A stretch of DNA of 64,000 bases from the NCBI GenBank assembly GCA_037349315.1, contig JBAIAC010000007.1, positions 20,464,501-20,528,500 on the forward strand. Reading direction: 5' to 3'. Below, piece by piece: positions 11,561-22,164 of this stretch. The translations under genes were made by a program, and so were the position numbers. The stretch comes from Chelydra serpentina. Taxonomy: Eukaryota > Chordata > Testudines > Chelydridae. The notes under the pieces are model-generated. The model was not told the origin of the DNA. It ran no database searches and worked only from the letters and a program-made list of their open reading frames with translations. The number at the start of each line of letters is the position of its first letter. The first letter of the stretch is position 1.

Positions 11561-11632
11561 CCACCACCCATCCTGGTGCTTCCCCTCCTCCACCACCCAT
11601 CCTGGTGCTTCCCTTCCTCCACCACCCATCCC
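11561..11632. repeat. 29-bp minisatellite, about 2.5 copies
   Basis: Unit 'ccaccacccatcctggtgct' plus 'tcccctcct' occurs at 11,561-11,589, at 11,590-11,618 with one change, and in part at 11,619-11,632. It sits just downstream of the Myb-like coding region, in what would be its 3' UTR. Confidence 0.85.
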
Positions 11633-11683
11633 GGGCAACCGTGGCAGTTACCCCCATATTTCCCCCTATTTGTTTGACGAATT

Positions 11684-11689
11684 AATAAA
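11684..11689 (+). terminator. Poly(A) signal for the Myb-like gene
   Basis: AATAAA lies about 160 bases after the end of the last Myb-like reading frame, in a suitable position for the end of the plus-strand transcript. Confidence 0.65.
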
Positions 11690-11717
11690 GAATGCATGAT
11701 TTTTAAGCAACAATGAC

Positions 11718-11723
11718 TTTATT
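11718..11723 (-). terminator. Poly(A) signal for the transposase gene
   Basis: TTTATT on the plus strand reads AATAAA on the minus strand, about 110 bases past the transposase stop. Together with the plus-strand signal at 11,684 it forms a compact tail-to-tail terminator region between the two Harbinger genes. Confidence 0.65.
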
Positions 11724-11830
11724 GCCTCTGCAAGCGGTGACCGAGGGGGGGAGGGCAGGGCGGTTTGGTTAAAGGGAAGTAGAGTGATTCAAGGGGCGGG
11801 GCTTTTCATTAATGGGAAAAAACAGAACTT

Positions 11831-13126
11831 TCACACAGCATCCTGGCCATTCATGAAACTGGTTTTCAAAGCTTCCCTGATGCGCAACGCACCCTGCTGT
11901 ACTCTTGTAATAGCCCTGGTGTCTGGCTGCGCATAACCAGCGGCCAGGTGATTTGCCTCAACCTCCCACCCCGCCATAAACGTCTCCCCCTTACTCTCAC
12001 AGATATTGTGGAGGGCACAGCAAGCAGTAATAATAATGGGAACATTGGTTTCGCTGAGATCTAACCTAGTCAATAAACTTCGCCATCGAGCCTTTAAATG
12101 TCCAAATGCACATTCCACCACCATTCTGCACTTGCTCAGCCTATAGTTGAAAAGGTCCTGACTACTGTCCAGGCTACCTGTGTATGGCTTCATGAGCCAT
12201 GGCATTAAGGGGTAGGCTGGGTCCCCAAGGATAACTATAGGCATCTCAACATCCCCAATGGTTATTTTCTGGTCTGGGAAGAAAGTCCCTTGCTGCAGAA
12301 GCCGAAACAGACCAGAGTTCCTGAAGATGCGAGAGTCATGTACCTTTCCCGGCCATCCCACGTTGATGTTGGTGAAACGTCCCTTATGATCCACCAGTGC
12401 TTGCAGCACTATTGAAAAGTAACCCTTTCGGTTTATGTACTCGCTGGCTTGGTGGTCCGGTGCCAAGATAGGGATATGGGTTCCCTCTATCGCCCCACCA
12501 CAGTTCGGGAACCCCATTGCTGCAAAGCCATCCAGTATGAGCTGCACATTTCCCAGACTCACAACCCTTGGTACCAGCAGCTCGGTGATCACCCTGGCTA
12601 CTTGCATCACAACCGCCCCCACTGTAGATTTTCCCATTCCGAATTGATTTGTGACTGACCGGTAGCTGTCTGGCGTTACAAGCTTCCACAGGGCTATCAC
12701 CAGTCGCTTCTCTACTGAGAGGGCTACTCTCATCTTGGTGTTCTGGCGCTTCAGGGCAGGGGAAAGCAACTCACAAAGTTCCATGAAAGTGCCCTTACGC
12801 ATGCGAAAGTTTCGCAGCCACTGGGATTCATCCCAGACCTGCAGCACTATGTGGTCCCACCAGTTTGTGCTTGTTTCCCGGGCCCAGAATCAGCGTTCCA
12901 CTGTATCAACAAGCCCCATTACCACCATGATGTCCACCTTGCGGGGGGGCCTTTTTTGAGAGAGGTCTGTGTCCATGTCCTCATCACTGTCCTCAGGGCA
13001 CTGCTGTCGCCTCCTCACCTGCTGTAGCTGTAGCAGCTCCTGGTTCTCGTTCTCCATATACTCCTGGACAGTGCGCGTGGTGTTCATAACGGCGATAACA
13101 GCCGCGGTGATCTGATCGTGCTCCAT
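11831..13126 (-). pseudogene. Harbinger transposase (HARBI1-like DDE nuclease) with one nonsense codon
   Basis: The enzyme would cut and rejoin element ends (DDE_Tnp_4 family). The minus frame from Met at 13,126 is open for 78 codons ('MEHDQITAAVIAVMNTTRT', then an acidic 'EDSDEDMDTD' stretch), meets a single in-frame TGA at 12,890-12,892, and continues without a frame change through Met at 12,847 to the stop at 11,831. The total is 431 residues, a normal length for the family. Numbered from the Met at 12,847, the signatures are 'GAIEGTHIPI' (115-130 region; Glu121 where the family has Asp), 'WPGKVHDSRIF' (Asp171), 'ILGDPAYPL' (Asp209) and 'VVECAFGHLKARW' (Glu245), giving 35 residues between Asp209 and Glu245, then 'CCALHNICE'. 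The nonsense codon and the changed first catalytic residue each argue against activity. The stop fits a CGA to TGA change, a typical methyl-CpG decay product. No intron is needed. Confidence 0.93.
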
Positions 13127-13347
13127 GCTTTCCCTGGTATGCTGTTTGCAGGACAGCAGAGTGGGAGCAGAAGCGGCGGGTGGATAACAATTGTGTCAGC
13201 AATATGGCGCCTGCATGAAAAAAGGCGCAAAAAGATTTTTGGCTCCCCCCTCAGTTGCTTTCACGGAGGGAGCGGGGAGCAAGGGTTAGGCTCATTTCCT
13301 TCTAGCAGTAGATGGTACAATATGCTTGATATCCATCATCATCTCCT

Positions 13348-13423
13348 GGCCCCCTCAAGGATTGAACTCGCAACCCCGGGTTTAGCAGGCCAACGCTCAG
13401 ACCGCTGAGCTATCCCTCTGCCC
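13348..13423 (-). repeat. tRNA-like module 1 upstream of the transposase
   Basis: On the minus strand this shows an A-box-like 'tagctcagcggt', a loop segment 'ggcctgctaaaccc' and a B-box-like 'gcgagttcaatcc', ending 'ttgagggggcc'. It matches the head of the SINE at 38,151-38,322 but lacks the SINE body and CR1-like tail. It is not a functional tRNA: it has no proper acceptor stem. Confidence 0.75.
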
Positions 13424-13560
13424 GTGTTCCAGGCAGTACTGAATCTCCCTTAAACAAAACGTAAAAAAGAGAACAACCAGAGTCACTCCGGTCACTCCCA
13501 TTTATGTCCAAGCACCCCCGGCCAGCCACACCATAGGCCGCCGGCCAGGAGCACACAAAT

Positions 13561-13698
13561 GTCAAGCATATTATACGATCTGCAGCTAGAAGGCAAGGAG
13601 CTTCTGCCGTGTAGTCCCACAACTACGACCATTTATGGCATATTGCACCATCTGCAGCTAGAAGGCAAGGAGCTTATGCTGTGTAGTCCCGCGACTAC
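13561..13698. repeat. 72-bp direct duplication between the tRNA-like modules
   Basis: The block containing 'ctgcagctagaaggcaagga' occurs at 13,580 and again at 13,652, each followed by a closely similar 'gtgtagtccc-c-actac' end. The 72-bp spacing marks a tandem duplication with several later substitutions. Confidence 0.85.
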
Positions 13699-13714
13699 CA
13701 GCCTCAGGCAGAAT

Positions 13715-13790
13715 GGCCCCCTCAAGGATTGAACTCGCAACTCCGGGTTTAGCGGGCCAACGCTCAGAATGCTGAGCTATCCCTCTGCCC
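13715..13790 (-). repeat. tRNA-like module 2 upstream of the transposase
   Basis: This is a near copy of module 1: the same A-box-like and B-box-like motifs on the minus strand and the same 'ggccccctcaaggattgaac' start on the plus strand. Each copy has a few private changes. With module 1 it brackets the 72-bp duplication, so a larger segment may have been duplicated. Confidence 0.75.
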
Positions 13791-14253
13791 ATATTACAGC
13801 GCGACTGAATCCCCACTAGACCTAATGTCCAGGCGTATGCTGGAGATTACGGTAATTGTGAGCTGAGCAGGCTCCATGCTTGCCGTAGCAAACCCGGAAA
13901 CCCCGGAAAAAAGGCGTGAAAAAGATTGCTTTCATGGAGGGAGGGAGGGACGTTTGATGGCTTGACGACATGTACCCAGAACCACCAGCGACAATGTTTT
14001 CTGCCCCATCAGGCTTTGGGATCGCAACCCAGAATTCCAATGGGCGGCGGAGACTGCGGGAACTGTGGGATAGCTACCCGCAATGCAACGCTCCGAAAGT
14101 CGGCGATAGCCCCGCTACTGTGGACACAGTCCGTCGACCTCATGGTCTTAATGCTCTTTAGTGGGGACACACACAATTGATTCCATAAATTCAGGTTTTA
14201 AAATATCGACTTCTATAATTTCGACCTAATTCTGTAGTGTAGACATACCCTTA

Positions 14254-17200
14254 GGCGCTATTGCAGTATAAATACTAAACAACTTAACCAGCCCCTAAAG
14301 CAAGCACAGCCCACATGCAGAAGTACCAGGTTATTACAGTCACTTGAAAGCCTTGGTTGGCTGTAAACATTACAGTTCAGTTGGGTGAACTTAGGCGATA
14401 TGGGACTGTAGGGGGTCCTATGTGCATCGTCTCCTCTTGCACTTTGCATGGGAATAGCATCTTCTGGCATTACTTTGTATTTTGCATTCCAGCCCTTCGC
14501 TCTCTCTAACAACTCAAAGCAAAGCTCAGCTGCAGCCACAGAGTCCCGACTGTTCCTGTGTCTAAGCCACATAACACTGCTTTTGAATGGACAGTTTCCT
14601 CCCAGAACCCATCAAGCAGCCCCAGGTGGTTCACACAGAAGGGTCGCAAACCCTTTCAGAGAAGTTGGCCTGAGCTTAAGGTTTGTAACAAAACTTAGAT
14701 CCAGGGGCGTGGTGTACAGTTTGGCCTTTGCTGTGAATACTTCCCCCAGCACATCAGCTTTGTGGTCTCTCTCACGTTGTTTACCAGTGTCAATATTGTA
14801 TTATGGGCATTGACATGTCTTATAGCTGCTGAACATTTTAACAGCTTTCTTACCTAGGGAGTGAAATCGTGCTGTCCATTGCACAGGCGTAAATCCAGTG
14901 CAACTCCATTAACATCCACGGTGTAACCAAGTGCTGAATTTGGCCCAGAGTCTGTTATTCAGCTGTGAAGTTTTCTGCTTGATACTAATCTCAGAAGAAC
15001 CCAATTCTTCCTCTTGAGCCGAGGCTGCCACTTGTACTGCATTGTGTGTTGGTTTTTTAAAATAATTTTTAAATTGCCACAGCTGCTAAGCGCAGGTGAA
15101 GAGGGGGCCTCGCAGTAATAAACAGGGCACATCTTTTCTCTCCGTGCAGCAGGCCTGATTCAATAGCTTGCATTTAGAATCAAGTCAATTTGCAAGCTCA
15201 CAAAGCAGTCCTTACCAAGCAGGCCAAAGTCCACAGTTCTGCGTTTCAGTAGCAGAAAGATGTTGCTGAAAATAATTGGGCCTGGCAGCACTGGATTTGT
15301 TTCCAAAACCAGTCCAGGAGTTCCAAGGCTCACTGAATCTTTGGTTGCTCTGTAAATCAGCCACATGCCTAGATATTGTGCCCAATTAATCTGGAATGAG
15401 TCTGACTATAATAACATACATTTGCAACAAGCTGCTTCTGTGGGGGACTTTGGGGGGGGGGGGGGAAGGAGTGGAACTAGTCCTTATTTTCAGCCCAGCT
15501 CCACCCTTTCCCCTTTCTGTTGTCAGCAGCATGGCTGCCAGTGCCCACAGGGATTCCACAGGGATGTGGGAAGAGACAACAGCACAATTGGCTTACTGAT
15601 AACAGAGAGATGTCATGCTGCTAACCATTGACTAGAGCACTGCGACTCTGGAAGGCAATATTGCTGTAATACATTCTCTCCAGAGAAAGCCATCCTCGGA
15701 ACTCACTACTGGGGCTGAAATGTTCCCAGATCTCACTGCACTTTGGGGGTTTTCTTTTTAAAAACACATTCTGAGCACCAGGGAGCCAGGCGAGAATTGT
15801 GAGTTTAACAGTGTTGGAAATAGCGCAATACGCATGCCACTATATCCTCCCACATTCACTTCTGGAGTGTTTTTTCTTCCCTTTGTGTTGCATGCCCATC
15901 ACCACTAACATTAATTGGCACAGGTTGAGAAGGTTCCAAATTAATGCTTTGTCCTTCCATTTTAATTTAAGACATCACGCCCATGAGAGGAATGAACTGA
16001 ATTCATCAGTCATGCAAACTCAGAAAAATGCAACAGAGCCATCATCTTATTGTTGTTCCCCGATGCCTTCTCTTTGCTTGCTTTAGTGTTCTCCAAAATG
16101 TGCAGCATTTAATCACGCCTCGCTCTGTTCCACTAGCATTAGATACAACATCTACCTCCATATTTGGAAGGGCAAGGAGTGGCAAAGATATCCTTCCATT
16201 CTACCCAGCAGCAAGTGCCCACTACCTTCCTTAGAATCCAAAGACCACACTGGTTACATCAATGTAACCCCAGGGCCACTCCACTGAAGCCAATGGAGTT
16301 AGTAACTCAGAGCAGAATATGGCTCCTCCTAACATCCAGCACAGTGGGGCCAAACTGATGGCTAGCTTGCTGGCTAGTGTCCATCTCAGTTGTTTCTCCT
16401 TTCCAGGAATTGCTTGAAGTGAGCTAGGATGCAGTGAAAACACCAGTTCAAAAGATGGTTTCTGTGAAGAGCAACCGCATCATAACTGTATGGCTGTGAG
16501 CAGCAGGGAGGTTGAGGTTTCAGCTATTTGCTTCTATTAAACTATTATAGTGAGAACATAACAGAAGAAATCAGATTTAGTGTCTTACCCCAAACTCTGT
16601 CTCCATGTCTCTCTCTAACCTACTTTCCCTTGCCTTGTTAGCTACAAGTTGGGGCCACAAGATAGCACTATGCCACATAAATGGAGGTGAACTAGGGAAA
16701 TAACACAAGGAAGAGTTAACGTCTTGTACCTCATGGGAGATTTGCAGCTTTGTGTTAGCATATGCAATACCCTCTTCTACTAGTTTGGGAGGAAAGGGGC
16801 TGTATTCAAACACAGGTGTCCAAGTACAAACAGCCAAGTCTCTGTTTCTGAGCAAGTATTATAATCCCCTCTCATTCGATACTTGAAGACATCAGCTAGA
16901 TTGTCTACTTTCAATTCCTTTTCCTGCTGAACTACGCCCCTCCTTCCCTTCCAAGAGACAGCATCTGGAGCAGGGGGGTAGCTTCCATCTTTTGGCTCCC
17001 ACCCCAGACAAAAAAAGACAATACAGAGGGAGCACTTACCACCTGCCGGGGTCTTCTCCCCCTTCCCTAAGCCCCTCCCCAAATGGCATATCGTTCAACC
17101 CCCGAGGACAGCTCACATTTCTGACCAGATTGAGCACTGGGTTCCAACAGTCGCCTGGAAAGTCACTCCAGCAATTAAGTCTTGGTAGCAATTTTTTTTT

Positions 17201-18424
17201 TTTTTTTAGTATGAAGGATATACCCCACTGTGCGGGGTATTGCAACCACCCTCCCTGTCAGGCCGTTTCACAGTAGTATTGTGGCGCCATGGAGAGGAGC
17301 TAATTGGATTTGTTGTCACCTCCCGAAGCTGCCAGGAGCTCACGTCTGCTCTGGTTACAGATGAAGACATCACGGTGACAGGCCTAGAGATGGCTCAGCT
17401 GGCATCCTAGGGCCACTAATAGAGCCATGTTGATTTAATGTCCGAGTGGAGAGGTGCGGACAAGCTGTTCAAGTTTTCTATTCCAAACAAAGCAGAGATC
17501 TGTTATCAGTTGTCTGCCGGATCAGTAAATAAACTTCCATGTGGCTTTCGCAGCACCTAACCGTTGCTACAGAAGAATGACAAAGTATTTTAACATTGAG
17601 ATGGTGCTTTTAGATGAGAGCACTGTCTCTATGGTTTATATTGCCCTGGGGGAAATCAGTTAATTCCTTCATACATAAACTTTACTTAACTATGTAATTA
17701 TGGATGAATCCTATTAGTCTTTAAATTGCTCACTAGTTAAAAGGTGTGTGTGTGTTTTCTATGTCTCTTTTTGTGGAATTTACAGATCATCTGCACTTAT
17801 GAAGATTAAAAGCCTATTTGCGGGATGGATTCCCCCCCACACCCTTCTTCTTCCCAAAGGGAAAGCACAGAATTTACCCAAGGAACATAACATACTTCCC
17901 CTCTCTTTACCTTACTGGGATACTGCTCTTTGCACGGAGTACCATTCAGGTTGTGTTTTCTTTATTTCTAGCTCTTTAGGCTTCTGTTGTTAAACATTCC
18001 TCTGGCCTGTAGCTAAATTATAGCTCTGGGGCCTGATTCTTTGCTGTCCTGTACCTACAATGGTCATTTACACCGGTACAACGTGGAGGTGAAAAGCAAT
18101 GACTCGGAAGAGTATCCTTGTAAACCCACTCTGAGCTGCTCTAAAAGCCAAGTCTTCAACAGAGCTCGAGGCCAGGTGGTCAAATGCTCGGCTCTCAGAA
18201 CTGCACCAGATTGTCAACAAAGCTCCGTTCCCATTTAGGCACCAGGTTTTCAGAAGTGGTTGAAACGCAGCAGCTCCCACTGTGACACATTATGGCCAGA
18301 CTGTCCTAAGAGCTCACCACACTCTGGCTCTGATCCGGGTGCCTAAATGGGAGCTGGGTTCTTTTGAAAACTTAGCCCTAAATGACTGCACAAGGTGCCT
18401 TGGTGAATCAGGTCCACGGTTATT
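14254..18424. other. Intergenic, with homopolymer tracts and a fold-back
   Basis: No gene is supported. Notable items are a G run of 14 near 15,451-15,464, a T run of 17 near 17,191-17,207, a short GT tract near 17,744, and an inverted repeat at 18,221-18,355 listed separately. Confidence 0.45.
18221..18355. repeat. Fold-back repeat
   Basis: 'agctccgttcccatttaggc' at 18,221 and 'ggtgcctaaatgggagct' near 18,338 are inverted copies with an arm of about 17 bp and one or two mismatches. The sequence between and beyond them ('ttttcagaag' against 'cttttgaaaac') partly pairs as well, suggesting an old MITE. Confidence 0.5.
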
Positions 18425-18640
18425 AGAAATAACATTTCTACAGCACCTTCCATTCAGCAATCTCAAAGTGCTTTGAAAACATTAACTGAGTAAACCTCAT
18501 CCCCCAGGACAGGTTAGCAGTAATTACTCTGCCATTTTCCAGATGGGGACACCGAGGCACCAAGGGGTTAAACAAGTTACCCAAGGTCATACAGCAAGTC
18601 TGTGGCAGAGCCAGGAACAGTATGCAGTTCTCCTGAATCA
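18425..18640 (-). repeat. MIR-like SINE remnant
   Basis: On the minus strand the MIR order is seen. On the plus strand it reads 'gccattttccagatgggg', 'accgaggcaccaagggg', 'acccaaggtcatacagcaag' and 'ggcagagccaggaaca'. Confidence 0.65.
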
Positions 18641-18769
18641 TTTCCACTCCATATGGTGCTATAAATGCTCCCAGTGTCTTAGAACAAAGCCCCATCTCTG
18701 CTCCAAGCAACATACATTATTTTTGTGTGCTGCCAGGTAGTAAAAATTTGAGGGGTTTTGTGCCCTCCT

Positions 18770-18965
18770 TATTTAATAACTATCTGACTATAGCATTTTT
18801 TACCAATAGGTCTTAAACTGCTTTATCATTCTCCCCATTTTACAGATGGAACAGAAGTAAAGTGACTTCCCCAAGGTCACACAGCAGGTCAGTAGCAGAG
18901 CCAGGAACAGAACCCAGGGATCCCAGACCAGTGCCCTCGGCCCTAGACCACACTGCCTCCCCTTT
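18770..18965 (-). repeat. MIR-like SINE remnant, second copy
   Basis: The same blocks recur: 'ctccccattttacagatgg', 'gacttccccaaggtcacac', 'agcagagccaggaacagaac' and 'cctagaccacactgcctcc'. It lies only about 130 bp from the previous copy, in the same orientation. Confidence 0.7.
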
Positions 18966-20201
18966 AAACGTGGTTAGTCCCAGCACATTTTTATTTGAAG
19001 TGTGGACAGGGCCGTTGCAATACATAGAGCACATTGCACAGTGAAAACAAAGCAAAAACTATCACAAAAGACTAAGCACACAAAACCTTTCTTCCTGCAT
19101 TCAGCTTCCTGGGTTGTCGTGTGGGGGCTGGGAGCACTGTGGACCTAGCATGCTCTCAGTTCAGCCTTCAGGAGCTCTAAAGGGAATCTTAGCCAGCCTT
19201 GGGTGGGCAGAGGGGTCCACCGCACAAAAAAAATCAAGCTGTTTCTAAGCTAAAGGCTGGCACAGTCTCTTAACTGGCCCCACTGTATGGGGCTTTGCAA
19301 TGTGTCAGCTCAGTATGTCTGGGGACATGCTACAGCAATACATATAAGACAAGTGAAGGATGGAGTGCAGGCCCTTACTCACTGCTTCAGTGTTACCTAC
19401 CTGGAGATTTGGGGGCATGGCTTCCAGGACTCAGCTGGAGGAGAATGTGGCGGGGTGGGGGTGGGGAAGACACACAGGTGTCCTTGACCATGAATTAGTT
19501 TAATTCAGCGCTAATCAATTGTGGTCTGTGGATCATGAATGGTTTGCAGAAGGCTTCCTGGTGATGCGGACAAGGAAAGGGTTTTAGAGCCAAATGGCAG
19601 AGGCCTGAGGTATCGGGAAAGGAGGGAATTGTCCTCTTCTGGGAGAGCCGTCTCCTTCACATAGGAAAGTTCTATTCTATTCTAGAGGGTGCTTACTCCA
19701 TACTCATCGCCATAGCAGCCAAGTCGGAGGACAACTGGTTTGAGAAACCGAGGGAGATGACAGAGGGGCCCCTCCTCTTGTCACATATTCACAATCTGCC
19801 CTGGTTAATACTGTAACCTAAGATTTTCAAAGGTGGCTCAGGGAGTTAGGAGCCCAAATATCACTGTAATTCAATGGGAGTTGGGCACCTGTCTCCCTTA
19901 GGAGCCTTCGAGAATTCCAGTCTTAGTGTCTAAGCGTACGAAGAGTGAAATCCCTCCCAGTGGCAGAGGTGTTCTCTGACAGGGTGGTGTATGGGGCCTG
20001 AGGAGAATCATTTGTCCCTAGACAACCCCTCAGCCGTCTGAGTTGTTACAGCTCCTAAATAAACTTTTTTAAACAATGCTTTAGACATATTCACTTTGTT
20101 CTCATGTGAAAAATGTCCATCTCCTCTTCCAAGACATCTCCTGGAGAGCAGTACTCTTTCTTCTCCTCAGCCTTTTGCCGATGAGCTTGTGTAATTTCAG
20201 T
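18966..20201. other. Intergenic, weak repeat traces
   Basis: There is no gene. A fold-back-like stretch at about 19,805-19,920 ('ttttcaaaggtggctcag' against 'ccttaggagccttcgag') resembles the repeat at 62,987-63,071 but is too diverged for a firm call. Confidence 0.4.
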
Positions 20202-20209
20202 TTAATATT

Positions 20210-20407
20210 CAGGGGTGAAAGTAATATTAAACACTTACCGGTACAGGGCCTCGTCTCTGGGCCCCCAGAAGGGGCGGGGCCTCAGGCAGAAGGAGCAGGG
20301 CGGGTCAGCCTCCCCCAGCCAGCCCATCCGTGCTGCCTGGCCTGCGCCGCCCGGGGCTTCGGCGGCGATTTAAAAGTGCCGCTGCCAGGGTAGTACTTTC
20401 ACCCCTG
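20210..20407. mobile_element. hAT-type MITE, 198 bp
   Basis: The 14-bp terminal inverted repeats are perfect: 'caggggtgaaagta' and 'tactttcacccctg'. The element is flanked by identical 8-bp duplications TTAATATT (20,202-20,209 and 20,408-20,415), the hAT signature. The interior is GC-rich and non-coding. Confidence 0.92.
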
Positions 20408-20757
20408 TTAATATTAGACACATTCATGATCAGACGACTACAGCTTAGTGGGCTTGATGAACTTTTCGGTCTCTTCATAGTAGGCTCTGACTCCAGCTCC
20501 TTTGGATGTTCTCACCAGAGACTTTCTGGACAAATGGTTCAAAGTGCACTTCTATTCATTCATACAAAATGAGCAAACTTGCTCACAATTCAACTCCTGA
20601 CCTAGTTAAAGAAAACTACCCTGCTGGAAAAGCTGGAAAAGCAGCGGCAGGACTCTGGGTTCTTCAAGCTGACTGCTTTGTATAACAATGAATTTTTGGA
20701 CTGAGATCTTGATTAACAGAATTAGAAGAGCTCTGATCCCCCAAGACTAGTTGTGAG

Positions 20758-21045
20758 CAGGGCCGGCTCCAGGCACCAGCTTGCCAAGCTGGTGCTTGGG
20801 GCGGCAGGTGAGAAGGGGGTGGCAGTCCGAGTCCCACGGCGGCAATTCGGCGGCAGGTCCGCTCTTCCCGCCGCCGAATTGCCGCCGCGGGACTCGGACT
20901 GCCGCCCCAGTCTCGCCTGCCGCGGCGGCAAAGGGGCGGCAGGTCCGCCGCTGTCCCCTTGCCGCTCCGGAATGGGACTGCCTGCGTCGGGGGCGGGGCG
21001 CCGCCACCCCTGCTTGGGGCGGCAGAATTGTAAGAGCTGCCCCTG
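20758..21045. mobile_element. hAT-type MITE with giant hairpin, 288 bp
   Basis: Starts 'cagggccggctccagg' and ends 'gagctgcccctg', flanked by identical 8-bp duplications GTTGTGAG (20,750-20,757 and 21,046-21,053). It is very rich in CpG. Inside, 20,821-20,854 and 20,870-20,903 form a 34-bp inverted repeat with one mismatch around a 15-base loop. The long frames read across it on both strands are by-products of GC content and symmetry. Confidence 0.92.
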
Positions 21046-21487
21046 GTTGTGAGGCTGCTTCTCCTCAGGGATGAGAGAAAGTGAAAGTCAAACGAAAACA
21101 ATATACAGAGAAACTAAATCCTGACTGAAGTAGCTGGAAGGAAGGACATGGCTAAATGCAGCAGTTAGAGGCTAAAAGACCACCCTAGATGCTGGCTGTC
21201 TAGCACAGATTTAAAGGGCCAGCCAGGAGAACTATTAATAGTGTAAACCCTGCCTGAGAAGTACAGTAGATGCCAAACAGTCAGTAAGTAGTGGACTCTG
21301 AATTCAAATCTTTCTTTGGGCCAGGAATCTGTAAAAGAGTCAGATTTCCAAACCAGTAGCCTCCTCTAAGGTATGTGAGCCAGTTGCATCTATCTTGTTT
21401 TGTTCTGACAGACAGGTTAATACATATCCAATCCCTTTTCGGCATCAGTTGCTTCTTTTGATGGGGTCTCACCATCTCACTAATAGC

Positions 21488-21657
21488 TGGCATAAGATCA
21501 TAAGAATAGCCATACTGGGTCAGACCAAAGGTCCACCTAACCCAGTATCCTGTCTTCTGACAGTGGCCAATGCCAGAGGGAATGAACAGAACAGGTAATC
21601 ATCAAGTGATCCATCCCCTATCGTCCATTCCCAGCTTCTGGCAAACAGAGACTAGGG
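21488..21657. repeat. Turtle-type interspersed repeat (CR1-tail-like), split by a hAT
   Basis: The segment with 'catactgggtcagaccaaag', 'gtatcctgtcttctgacagt' and 'cccagcttctggcaaacaga' is a repeat I recognise as very common in turtle genomes, probably derived from a CR1-type LINE end. It stops at 21,657, where a hAT element begins; a short remnant ('ctagggactcc') resumes after 22,157. Confidence 0.65.
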
Positions 21658-22156
21658 CAGTAGTCTCCAACCTTTTTATGCCTAAAATCACTTTTTGAAT
21701 ATAAGGGCAACACAGGATCTACCCCACCCCTTCCCCAAAACCCCACCTCGCTCACTCTATCCCCCCCTCTCTCCGTCGCTCGCTCTCCCCCACCCTGAAT
21801 CACTTTCACCAGGCTGGGGCAGGGGGAGGGGCTCCCTGCCTACCCTACCCCCACACTGCTCCCGGAAGGGGCCAAGGAGCCCCTGCGGCAGGAAGGGGGG
21901 GCATGTGGCTCCCCGTGCTGCCCCTCTCTGAAAGCACTGCCCCCGCAGCTCTCCCAGCCAATGGGAGCTGCGGGGGTGGTGCTTGCAGGCAGGAGCAGCG
22001 CACACAGAGGGAGACCCCCAGGGCCGCAGGGCTGCAGTGGCTGCTTCTGGGAGTGGTGTGGGGCCGGGTTAGCCTTAGCAGCAGCCACACTGCGCTGCCA
22101 CCAGAGATCACGATCAACTGGGAGATCCTCTAGGATCGACTGGTCGGTGACCATTG
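21658..22156. mobile_element. hAT-type element, 499 bp
   Basis: Left end 'cagtagtctccaacc' and right end 'ggtcggtgaccattg' are inverted copies with a few mismatches. The flanks 'gactaggg' (21,650-21,657) and 'cgctaggg' (22,157-22,164) agree at 6 of 8 positions, fitting an aged 8-bp duplication. It is inserted in the repeat at 21,488. The interior is C-rich and non-coding. Confidence 0.82.
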
Positions 22157-22164
22157 CGCTAGGG

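Larger units (their letters stand above)
8875..14250. mobile_element. PIF/Harbinger DNA transposon, about 5.4 kb, nearly full length
   Basis: The termini are imperfect inverted repeats: the left end begins 'gccctggtctacactac', and the reverse complement of the right end begins 'gggtatgtctacactac'. Both then share 'aggtcgaa'. The element is flanked by TTA at 8,872-8,874 and TTA at 14,251-14,253, the 3-bp target duplication typical of PIF/Harbinger. Inside are the two expected genes in convergent orientation: a Myb/SANT-like DNA-binding protein (+, spliced) and a DDE transposase (-). A related MITE sits at 9,058-9,353. Neither gene is intact, so this copy cannot move by itself, although its ends could still serve a transposase supplied elsewhere. 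The number of lesions is small, which suggests recent activity of the family. Confidence 0.93.

Noticed and set aside
13348..13790. Possible functional tRNA genes on the minus strand
   Set aside because: A- and B-box-like motifs are present but there is no consistent acceptor stem or terminator, and the sequence matches a SINE head.
19500..19750. Possible degenerate hAT element
   Set aside because: 'ggacaactggtttgagaaac' resembles a hAT end, but the opposite end and 8-bp duplication are not clear.
20664..21101. Long GC-rich frames on both strands
   Set aside because: They lie in a CpG-rich hAT element with a 34-bp palindrome; symmetry and GC content remove stops on both strands.
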